A DNA stretch of 64,000 nucleotides, from NCBI RefSeq assembly GCF_013426205.1, contig NC_089422.1, forward strand, positions 5,642,001-5,706,000, given 5' to 3'. The stretch comes from Metarhizium brunneum (Eukaryota; Ascomycota; Sordariomycetes; Hypocreales; Clavicipitaceae). Positions 49,676 through 60,713 of the stretch are shown piece after piece (the first letter of the stretch is position 1; each line of letters starts with the position of its first letter). A program made the translations under genes and the position numbers. Under the pieces are notes generated by a model. It was not told the DNA's origin. It saw nothing but the letters and a program-made list of their open reading frames with translations, and did not search any database.

Positions 49676-50757
49676 GGGAAGAAGTCAACCGGTTTTGCTG
49701 GCAAGACGCGGTGTAAAGCGCCCTGGCTGGGTCTAGAGGTTTCTTCCGTTGAACATGGCTAGTCGTAGCAATATAATCCATGCGGCAGCTCTTAGTATCT
49801 GGGTCTCTTCTCATTGCAGCTTCAATTCTCAAACAGTTCATGGGATAGTTGGCACTGCCAATGCGACAACCACGCGCACCACTCTAGTTGCCCTCGCCAC
49901 TGTATCGCAAAATGCTTCCGGACGCCGGCCAAGGGAATAGTTGACTTAATATCAGTTGCCATAGGAAGCCATCAGAAGGCACCGCCACGAGCGACCACAC
50001 CCGCAAGCTGTCAACTCTCTCGAGAAGTGTGGCGGAACAATAGAACTCGATGTGCAGACATTGGGGGTATGACGAAAGCTGTGATAGAAACAGCTCGATC
50101 ATCGCTGACTTCTTGGACATGAGCACAGGATGTGCATCTGCGAAGTACATAGACGCCGTTCTTCCCACCGAATCGGGTGGAAATTGCCGCCGCTGTTCGG
50201 GGCTTAACAAGCACTTCAGCTTAAATGTTATCTGGCGCAGCCATTCAGCGCTGTGTCAAGTTCAGCTCATCTGTGCTAATTGAAAAGCACGGGAAGCCTT
50301 GTCCGATGAACTACTGACGTCATATTTCTTACAAGGTGTTGCTGACGGCATTTTCTCCAGCATGACAAGTCACACAAGTTGGCTTCGCGGAGCCTTGCTC
50401 GATGATGCGGCGCTGATGAGTGCCAATCAACATGCTATTGACCCCGTGGCCATTCTTTCAGGACCTCCATCCAGTCAGGAATATTTGGTACAAAGGATGT
50501 CTGTTATTTTCGTATTGTCAAACACGGCATCTGTCACACGGTCAGGCCACAACAAAGGCGCTGGGTCAACAACGGTTACATAATTGACAACAAAGAAGGC
50601 ATCATGAGACTAAGAGATGCCGCAGGCCTCCGACGCTCAGCGACTTCATGTACTTATAGAGACCTCTGGTCCCTCATGGTCCCTTGGAAAACTAAGTTGT
50701 GTTCCAAGCCCGATTACCCGGTCCTTGTCGCAGCATCAATTCTTCAACGCCGCCAGG
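49676..50757. other. Intergenic region
   Basis: About 1.1 kb without a supported gene. Several 60-100 codon frames overlap one another in different frames, which suggests noise. Confidence 0.55.
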
Positions 50758-51522
50758 ATGTCACCTCCCACCAACGCAGAACTAAATAAAAAGCGCGAAG
50801 AGAATTGTCTTCAAATTACTACCGATATGAAATACTACAGAGTCGGACAGACTTGGATCAAGCGAAGTCTACGACCCAGTGAATGGCAGAAGGAGGACGG
50901 CTATATGCCCATACCGCTATTTAGCCTTGAGCGTGTTTTAAATGAAGGCGCTTGCCTTCGCCATCTTGCAGATAAAACCAACATCCCAATACCTAAGCTC
51001 CATGCTTGCTTTGAAGACGACGGTGCCGCGTACCTCATTACAGAGTACGTTGAAGGAGTTGCTATGAGCTGGCTTGATGAAGAGCAGCGGGAGGTGGTTG
51101 CCAAAGAGCTCTGCATTCATATGAAGGCCCTAAGCAATTTGACACATCATATCTGGGGCGGTCCTAGCGGTTTGGTGAGAACTCTCCTAGTAGCCTAATT
51201 GCTACATATGTAATAATTAACGGGCAAATAGGTTATGCCTCCATACCGCATCATGCAATACTCTGATGGTAGGCCCTGGAAAATGAAGCCGCGGAGAGAA
51301 AATAATCTCGTCTTTTGTCACAATGATCTTTCCACAAATAATGTCATTGTTGCTCCTAGGACTCTTAAGATTAACGCCATTATCAACTGGGAGTACGCTG
51401 GCTACTATCCGCAACGATTTGAGTCTGCATTTTTCCAGAGACTAGGTCCATCTATTGCATTGAAAGGGGAGGTTGATGATACGGAGTGGTTGCATAAGAT
51501 CCTGTCTGAGGAGAGGATATAA
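50758..51522 (+). CDS. Aminoglycoside phosphotransferase (APH)-like kinase-fold protein with altered metal motif
   Basis: Two exons, 50758-51174 and 51232-51522, with a 57-nt intron (GTGAGA...AATAG), giving 235 residues. The APH fold is shown by YLITEYVEG (hinge), the HNDLSTNN catalytic loop (HxDxxxxN) and a following INWEYAGYYP. In active family members the last motif is IDWE, whose aspartate binds magnesium; here it is asparagine (codon AAC), so kinase activity is doubtful. Fungal genomes carry many such proteins of unknown substrate. It lies 740 bp from the end of the PKS gene and faces it tail to tail, so a pathway link is only positional. It is short for the family (often 250-350). Confidence 0.8.
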
Positions 51523-52261
51523 ATGGCATCATGTTATATGTTGTGCAGGCGGGAACCTAGGAGATCGGAACATGCCACATTTGGAACCCCAATTCATCGT
51601 GTTGGCCCTGTACAACAAGGACGAGCTTTGAGATTCAACTTGCCACCTCTGCCCAGCTCTGCGGGGGAAACAGCGCCTCCCAGAGTATATACAGAACCTG
51701 AGATGGTTAAAACAGGCATCGAGATTGTACGTCGTGCCTATGTTTTTCGCAATGCCTAGGTACATTGTGTGAACGGGAAGAACCTACTATTGTCCGGTAT
51801 TATATAACTATATAATATTGGGTTATAGGGATATAAGTCCCGAACCAACATGTCCGGGTTTTATATGCGGTTTTCTATTAACACTATTCATTGCAAATAG
51901 TACGGTTATAATATTAGACAGGGAACTAACTTTAAATTTAAATAGGGGTTCCCCATGGGAGTTAATACTGTTCCATTTACATTTTCGTAACAAAACAGAG
52001 AATTTGGCCCAAGATTGTTAGAGAACACATACTCTGTACATCAAGTAGCGTTAGTGCTGAGCAACGTTCACGAGATGGCTCACAATGCAATGCAATTGGA
52101 TATATAACTCCATGTGCCCCTTGCTGAGCGTTGAGCAGTCAGACTTTTGGTACTCCGTTCTATTATGTGGCGGAGTCATGATACACGGATACACGGAAAG
52201 ACTCGCAGCATCTATTAAATTATACGCTTTACTCATTAGTAGTATACGTAAAAAGAGATTG
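51523..52261. other. AT-rich convergent intergenic region
   Basis: About 0.7 kb. The part at 51790-52015 is markedly AT-rich (for example TATTATATAACTATATAAT) compared with its surroundings, possibly an old degraded insertion. No gene is supported. Confidence 0.5.
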
Positions 52262-55200
52262 TCAAGATGATGCCTTGTTTGCAGCATCTGATGGCAGATC
52301 TGACCCCTTGTTGTACTTTTTCCTTAGACCTGTAACTAACAACTTACCCAGTCCCTCAATGCTGCCCGCCTTCACAATCTCGGAAGCAGTTATCTCTAAT
52401 CCGATCGTCCTCCGCCACCAGTTACGGATCTCAATACTCACGAGCGAATCTACACCAATAGATTCAAGTGGTGCGTGGATGTCCATTTCATTCTCTGACA
52501 GCGACAGATACTCAAAAAGTGTGCTGCCAATGGCCAAAGAGAGTCGATCTAGGGTGCCCGGGGTGTCGAGCACCGATGGATCAGCTTCAACTTGGTCAAG
52601 GACTTCGCGCAACATTGCTTCTTTTTTCACTTCTCTTTGATCTTCATCGACGGCGAGGTTGACATATTCGCCAAAACGCACATCAGACTTGAATAACTGT
52701 AGGTTTACAGGAATTGAGGATGCGCGGGCAGAGGCGAGCCCGATGGCGATCTGAGGCTTCCAAGTAAACCCACCAACAGGCCTGGGCAATACTGTCAGTG
52801 ACGTAGGGGCAGACGTGTGCAGTGCGATTTCTATAGCCTCCATCACATGGTCTTGCTGAAGAAGAAACAAGCCCAACGAGTTGAAATGGCTGATTTTGTT
52901 GGACTTGACAGCGAGGGCGCCGATGCCGTCGACTCCGCCGAGATCGATGACTGAGCAAGGGAGCCCCAGCCCGTGGCGGTAGTGACAGTATGAGTCGAGG
53001 AATGTATTTGCCGAGGCGTAGCTTCCTTGGTCAGGATGCCCGAGTAGACCTGCAATGGAGCTGAACAAGATGAAGAATTTAAGCTTGGTGTTGATAAGAG
53101 CGCGGTGCAGGTTCCAGGTTCCCTTGACCTTGGGATTCTGTACGGCTTTCCAGTCCTGGTATGTCGTTTCTATCAAGGCACAGTCCTATGAAAAAGATTA
53201 GCTGTCAGCTGCACAACTGTTTGACTCATGAAAACACACCCTCAACACCATAGAAAGCTGCATGACGCCTCCAATCGGTGATGGCGACGCGCTGATGGCC
53301 CTCTCGACATCCTGCATCTCTGAGACATCTCCTGCTATGGCCGTAATTCTACACCCTTGCGACTCCAATTCCTTTATGAATGCCGCATGCTGATTGCTAC
53401 CAGCAGAGGGAGATAGAAAGCAGAGGCTTTTGGCCCCCTTCTCTATCATCCACCGGGCCACCTCTCTGCCGAGTCCTCCAAGACCGCCGACCAGGAGATA
53501 TGTGGGCTTGTCGGAAAACAGTTTTGACTTGTCCGAGGTTTTGGCTGGTATTTTCGACCCGTTTTCCGGAATGGCTATGACCAACTTGCCCATGTGGTGA
53601 CCCTTTTTCATGAGCTTGAACGCTTCAGAAATCTGGTCCGGCCCAAAGGTTTGAACAGGCTCGATGGGCTTTAGATGTTGCTTGTATCTCAGGTTGAAGC
53701 ATTGGCCCATCAACCTGCCATAGGGCGTGAGCTAGCTGATATAAGTCGTAGGCTGAGAAAAAGGTGACTTACTCGGTAACTTGCTCCTCGTCCATGGCAG
53801 AGAGATCGATGCCACAGTATGCTCGGTTGCCTTGAAACATGTCCATGGCGAGTCTCCCATGCTCCAGTATATCTCGCTTTCCGATTTCGAGCATCTTGCC
53901 GTGTTTTGCAACACAACACCACGAGGCTTGGAGGAGATCACCTGCCAATGAGTTGAGTACCAGATCAACTCCTCTGCCGTCGGTTATTCCCATGACGCCG
54001 TCGAGGAAACGGTCGCTCCGCGAGTCAAAAATGTGTTCACGGGGAATTTGATGCGTTTCCATGAGAAACTGAACCTTCTCTTCTGTCCCGGCGGTGACAT
54101 AAACCTAGGAAAAAATTAGGCAAGCACACAGTTACACCTTGAGAAGGATACTGACCTCGGCGCCGATAGCTCGGCACATGTAGATGGCGGCCTGGCCTAC
54201 ACCACCGGCCGCGGAATGGATTAAAATGGACTAACGTGTGTCAGGTACCGTATCTAAAGGCCATTATGAGTTCTCTGCCGCCGCCCATTGTCTCACCTGT
54301 CCTTTTCGCAGGCGGCCAATGTTGACAATTGCATGTACTACCGTTGCGTACACGACTGGCAACGTGGCAGCTTGCTCGAGCGTCATGTCATCTGGGATCT
54401 GTATGATGAGCTTTGAAGGAAAGCATTTCCGCGTTCTTATCAGACCCGAGCCCATGGCACAAACGCGGTCGCCGACATTGACAGTATCGACGGCTGATCC
54501 TTTGCGAGTAACCACGCCGCTACATTCCAAACCGAGAGAATCTTTCTGGCCGTGAAGAATACCCATGGTTGTAAGAAGATCCTGCAAAGCAAAGGTCGTG
54601 TCAGCCAAATCATAGTAAGCAGGATATTGCAGCTACAAACCTTGAAATTCAACCCAACAAAACGAATATCCACCTCTACCTCGTCGGGTGCCAGGTCCAA
54701 ATGTTCTGTATGTGTTACCCAGTGGAGCGTATCGACCGATCCGAGTTGCCCAATGACTAGCTGCTTGGCAACGTCGTCGCCGGATAGCTGTTGGAGCTCG
54801 TTCTCCGTCGATTCCAAGTGGAATCGAGGAACGTATACAACACCATCGCGCCGAACGGCATACTCGGCATCTACGCCCCGATCCATCGGTCCTCGCTGGC
54901 AGAACTTGCGAGAAAGCGCAAAGACGGAATCTAAAGCAGTGTCATCCAAGTCTTCAATCTCGGCTGTCCAGCAGTCCAGCCCAACTTCAGTGCGGGCGCA
55001 TCGCATCAGTCCCGTGGTGGCGCCATAGCCGGGTGTTTCGCAGGCAAACTGTGCCGGTCGAGTCAACCAGAGAATTCCCCGTTTGTGGCGGGCAAGAAGC
55101 TTCATCATGTGTCCATAGTCGGCTTCTGAAATGTCGTCCATGAACGAGCTGCCCTCCAGCTCTATAGTGGAAATGATGTCACAGCCAGTAGACTCTGCCT

Positions 55201-58200
55201 TTGTGTCGTTCTCTTCAGAGCCCAACTGCACCCACTGCACTTGGTGACCCAGAAGGTGAAGCTTCTCGGCCAGTTTACAAGCAAATTCATGCCGAACCTG
55301 CCTGTAGAGAAACGTCAACCCCAGCGGTTCTTTCACCTCGGCGAGTGCAGTGCTGGTCATGTGAGCGGTGATGGAGTAAGGGTGCTCATCGTCGAGCTTG
55401 ACAATATCTGTGCCGCTGAACCCGGCAGAAAGGAGCTCCGTATTCCATCGTTGGACGGAAACTAGGGGCCCTGCCTCGCGACTGTCTTCTTTCTCTGCCC
55501 ACCATCCCGGTAGAAGGCCCTATCACGCGGAACGGGAGTCGTTAGTGCAAAGGCATGAAGGAATATAGAGATGGATGAACATGCCGTGAGGAAAGGGATG
55601 CATCGCCAGTTGGGAGCTGTAATAGAATTCAGTTAGAATGCGTCGCCAAAGAAAGAGCGATAGTCATGTATTCTCACGCGCTACCAGTTCCTGGAGGATT
55701 AGCCGTCCTCCGGGCTTCAACAGTGATCGGACATTGAGCAATGATTTATGAAGATTAGATGTCACATGCAATACCTGTAAGCCATGTCAGTGATACCAGG
55801 GCCTCTTTGTTTTCAACATCGTCTGTCCTACGTTGGAAGCAACAATAAGGTCGAATGATTGCAACTCAAAGCCCTGCGCAGCTGGATCGCTTTCAATATC
55901 AAGCACTTGGTACGCGACACCGTCCCATTTGGCAAATTTATCCCTGGCAGAGACAAAAAACCCGCTGGAAATGTCAGTAAAGACGTATTTGGAGTATACT
56001 CGCCTCCCATCCTCGGCCACTAGACCTTGCAACATGGCCTCCGTGGTCGCTCCTGTCCCCGCGCCAATCTCGAGAACAGACAGAGTCGGCTTGGAATGAG
56101 TGCACAGTCTGAGGAAATCCCTGGGCGAGACCAGACTCTGGCCATTGACGTAAAAGCTCTCCAGCCCCTTGTCATCCAGGCATATTTGCAAGGGCTTGAT
56201 GCTTCCCGTGAAAATCGCCGCAATGTTCTCACTCGTGGCGAGCCTGACATACATATTTGCCAAGGCAAGACTGGTTTCATCGTCGTCGTCTTGTACTTGT
56301 CTCCGCAGGGAGTCGAGCATCTCTATTCTCGTCTTGGACGAGAGGGAAAATAAACTTGCAAGTTCCTCGTCTTGGGTGTACTTGTTCTTCTCCTCCCTCA
56401 ACCAAGCGATATACTTTGGGAGGTCGCCTGGCGTTGTTGCGGCGTCAATTCCGAGCGAGTCCAGCTCGTGGAGCATTTGAACGACAACAACTGCGGTAGC
56501 ATGGTCCAGCGTCTTGTTCACCTTCCTGCTGTTGCCATTTGTTCTCGCGAAGTCGATTTTGTCGTACAAGTCCAGATCCGGTAGCCACTCCACGTGCGCC
56601 GCATGAAGGGGCTCCTGTTTCTGCAGACCGCCGTTATTGAACGGCAGAAACCTGCCGTCTCGAATTTCCAAAGCGGTTTTCCCCGTGTCTTCTGACATGG
56701 CCAAGATGCTTGCCGTGTTGTTGTCCGTGTCCGTGACTGCGTCAAGCACAAGCTCCGGCCCGCCAGGGCACACCATGATGTGCTTCAGTTCCACGGGTAC
56801 AGCTAGTATGTCGAGACGTCTCCCGATACCTTGGCAGGCAGCTAAAGCGCTTAGTTGAAGAGCCAAGTCGATCGTGGTCGGATGCAACGCGTAAAAGGCT
56901 TCGTTCTTGTTCGTTGTGTCAGTCACAGCACCCACAGCGTGCTGCCTATCGGTGTCGGCTGTAAGCTCTCGCAGTCGCCGAAAATGCGGCCCATAACAGA
57001 AACCGAGGTATTGGAGCCGGTTATAAAAGCAGTCCTCATTCACCTGGCGCTGCAGGGGTGCCGTCGTTGTTTGTTTGCTGTTGCCGTTTCCGCCCTCGCT
57101 CCTGGCCTTGCCGCGGGCGACGCAGTGCTCAACCCATGTATCGGCGCACAAGGAGCAAATGGACAACTCGTACCAGGTAGACGAGTTACTCAATCCAGAG
57201 AGTCTAAATGGACGCATGGTTGTCATTATTTCCACCGGCTCTGCCTCCGGCACTATCAAGGCCGCCTTGACAAGGACATCTTCGAGGATGTACGCTTCCG
57301 AGCCCAGGAGCTGCCGTATGGCCTCGCCCATCATTGCGACATAGCCAGCCGCCGGGAACACAATGTCTGAATTCAGCATGTGGTCCTTGAGCCACGGGAT
57401 GTCGTAGTGGCGGAACACGTTTCTCCATGTTGCGTCGAATTCGGACGGCGTCGTGCAACGTATACCCAGCAGCTCGTGATGAGCAAACTGCCGCATTCTC
57501 CAGTGCTTGGAAAGACGACTCTCTGTCCACGTATATCGTTTGTGGTCCCAAGAGTAGCGTGGCAAATCTGCCACCACAGAACCGCCAGGGTTTAGAAAGG
57601 AAAAGTCAATATCATGGCCCATTGTATACAGCCGGCCTAGCGTGGTGAGAACGGCATCGTGTGCGGGTTTGTCTCTGACAAGCGTACCAAGATAAGTGAC
57701 GGATGGCTGCGGAGACTTGGATTCGATGATTTGGCGTACAGGCCCTTGGAGAGCCGGATGTGGCCCGATTTCCACCATGGCGGTTATCTCGGGCAGGTCG
57801 TCGAGGAGTTGGCGTGTCGCAGAAAAGAAGAGTACTGGAGACACCATGTTGTCTTTCCAATACAATGGACCAAGCCCCATTTTGGGATCGGCAAGCTTGC
57901 CATACAGGGAGGAGTAGAATGGACACTTCCAAGCTTTGGTGCCAGTATGGTATGGTTTCATCATCTCCTCATATTTGGTGGCGACTGGGCTCATCTGGGC
58001 TGTGACTTTGTTAGTTTGCGCCTCTGACCAGATTCATCAGCTATTCTTACGGGAATGATACGCAACCTGGACTTTGAGCTTTCGCATAAACGTGTCCTTG
58101 TTTACGGCCTCTATATTCTCCATAGTCTTGCATACGGCTTCAGAATTGCCCGATATGCTCACACTCTTGGGGCTGTTCTCGCACGCAATTTGCGCACCAT

Positions 58201-60713
58201 CTACGAGATGAGCCGTCACATGGTCCCGTCCCAGCCCAATGGCAGCCATGCTCCCATCGGATTGTAGTTTGGTGGTTACGAGGCCGCGAAAGTAAGAGCA
58301 CAGAATGGCCTCAGAATAGTCGATTGCTCCGGCTGCGTAAGCAGCGGCGATCTCGCCACTCGAGTGCCCGACAACAGCACTTGGCTTGATGCCACATTTT
58401 CTCAGGAAATTCACCAAGGCAACCTGGATGGCGGTACAAAGAGGCTGCGCAAGTTCAGCAATGTGACAGGACAGTGTTTCTGCTTCATCGTCACGGCATA
58501 AAACATCTATTGCACGTCAGCTTCGTCAGTCTTGAACACGTCTAAACATGTAATTGGAGCAAATTTACCTTCCAATGTCCATTTCGGTGCCGTAGGTAAC
58601 GATTGCAAAACCTTGTCCATATTTCGTATGTCCTCGCGGAACGTCGCTGAGGAGTGAACGAGTTCCCTTCCCATGCCCGACCACTGCGCGCCTTGGCCGG
58701 TAAAGACAAAGGCAACCTTGGTCTCCTTTTCTTTTCCTGTGATAATCTTTTTTCCGACGCTGAATTGCAGTGCCTGATGAATGTCGTTGTGGTGAATAGC
58801 AAACGCTCGATGAGACATGTGTGCTGTCCGCATCCCAAGAGTGTAGGCGATATCATTTATTGCAGGCGGCGAGTTTGTCATGTAAGCCTCAAACGCCGCA
58901 ATTCGTCTCTTGATGGACTCTTCACTACGCGCAGAAAGGACAACGATGCGCGGGAACTCCTAGAAATCGTTGACATCTGACACAGACAATATGCATGGGA
59001 TGCAATCTCCTGCAACGTACCTCTGGGACAGTAGAGTCGCAGTCAGAGCTTTGGGAAGAGACGCTGGCAGGTAGGCTAAGGCTCAAAAAATTTTCGTCCG
59101 AGTGCGAGAGCCCATGTTCGAGGCTATCGCTGTCTGAGCTGCTGTACCGTTGACGGGCAGCGCCGCAGTAGGCCGCAAATGAAGCAGCAGAGTCGAGAAT
59201 AACCTGAAAGAGGTTCAACAACTCAGCAGCAAGACTCGTGAATTCTTTGGAACGAATGACTTACATGCCCGTTGGCACCGCCAAATCCGAAGGAATTGAT
59301 GCTGATTCTCTGGCACCGGCCCTCCGGCCAAGGAACAGGCTCTCCCGGCACTTGAAGATTGTACTCTTCAAAAGGAACTGTTTTGTCACAATGTTAAAAG
59401 GCAACGAATGACAAGGTACTGGTGTATTCCCAACTTACTTCTTGGGTTTGGTGTGACGAAATTGACATTAGGTGGTATCGTCTTATTCTCCAGTGCCAGG
59501 ACACATTTGATGACGCTTGTCAGGGCTGCTGCTCCCTCTCCATGGCCCAAGTTTGGCTTGACCTACAATGAAGGCTGTCAGAAGGCATAATCTCTCATGA
59601 ATCTTACTTTACTCACAGAGCCGATGTAGGTCCCCCGGGTACCAAAAGCCTTTCCCACGGCCGTCGTTTCTATTGGATCACCCTTCATGGTACCCGTGCC
59701 ATGGCATTCCACAAATGGTGTCTTGGAGAGATCGTCGATACCTGCCGATTGATAGGCTCGTAATATCAAGGAATGTTGGGCCTCGGCGCTGGGCGTGCCC
59801 ACATGCTGTGTTTTGCCGTCCGAGTTGACGGCCGTGGAGCGAATAACAGCTCGAATCGGGTCACCATCCCGGATAGCCGCTTCCAGGGGCTTGAGTAGTA
59901 TAGCATTAACTGCTTCTGCGCGTGCAAAGCCGTCTGCGAGGGTATCGAATATTTTGCATTGACCATCGGGGGCAAGGACACCCTGTGCCGACATGTCCAA
60001 GGTCATGGACGGGTCCATGATGAGACTCGAACCCAACACCATCGCCGCCGAGCAGTCGCCGCTGTTGAGAGACTGGCAAGCAATGTGAAGTCCTGAAAGG
60101 GAAGACGAACAGGCCGTTCGTATTGTCATGCTAACACATGAAATGAAAGGTTAGTTATTACCCCCAGTCGGTACAACTCGCGGCACTCGTCGACTTGCCT
60201 CGGACCCCTGAGGTCATACTGATGGGACAGCATGTTGGATAGCGCATAATCGCCCGCACTCAGCACTCTACATGTGTTGGGCATCAGGTCGTCTCGATGC
60301 AGCATATTGTGCCAGTCTTCCCCAAAAACGCCGACAAAGACGCCAGTGTCGGATCCAACAAGCTTGTGCGTCTGGCCCGCGCTCTCCATACACTCCCAGG
60401 CAACTTCCAACAGCAGCCTCAATTGAGGATCCAGCAACGTCGCCTCGGCCGGCTTCATGGAGAAGAAGGACGGGTCAATGTTGGAAAGCTCCGTCTGCAG
60501 AAAGTAGCCATACTCCGTGGCAAGGAACTGGGTCTGCGTTTTGCCGCCGCTGAAGCCGTCAACATTGTATCGCGTTGCTGGAACCCTACATCTACCGTTC
60601 TTCTTGTTTATTAGGAGATCCCAGTACTGGGCGTCTGTTGAGATGCCACTTGGGAGACGAAATCCCATGCCAATAATGGCTACCGGTTTGGCGGAATCTG
60701 GCGCTGCGTCCAT
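52262..60713 (-). CDS. Highly reducing type I polyketide synthase (KS-AT-DH-MT-ER-KR-ACP)
   Basis: Iterative enzyme building a reduced, possibly methylated polyketide from malonyl-CoA. Sixteen exons: 60713-60199, 60130-59617, 59562-59439, 59377-59265, 59203-59021, 58959-58569, 58506-58051, 57999-55832, 55774-55678, 55616-55585, 55519-54641, 54581-54297, 54230-54156, 54104-53773, 53714-53240, 53185-52262; total 2,520 residues with every phase consistent. KS has TACSSSL (Cys179) and HGTGT; AT GHSSGE (near 662); DH the [11 protein letters not shown] motif (serine where glycine is usual) and [42 protein letters not shown] and YASANTF; ACP GVDSLVS. No thioesterase, so release needs a partner not seen here. 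Introns 1 and 10 are GC-AG. It appears intact. Confidence 0.96.
55520..55584 (-). other. GC-AG intron 10 of the PKS gene
   Basis: 65 nt, donor CACG|GCATGT, acceptor GATAG, phase 0. It follows a 32-nt exon (55616-55585) and joins IPFLT to GLLPGWW, which matches the conserved LPGWW block after the methyltransferase. Confidence 0.65.
60131..60198 (-). other. GC-AG intron 1 of the PKS gene
   Basis: 68 nt, donor CGAG|GCAAGT, branch ACTAACC, acceptor TGTTAG, phase 2. It joins DLRGP to [12 protein letters not shown], the canonical KS active-site block. Confidence 0.8.

Noticed and set aside
51523..51759. 78-codon frame after the APH-like gene as a C-terminal extension or separate gene
   Set aside because: It starts right after the stop codon, has no family feature, and an overlapping minus frame is equally long.
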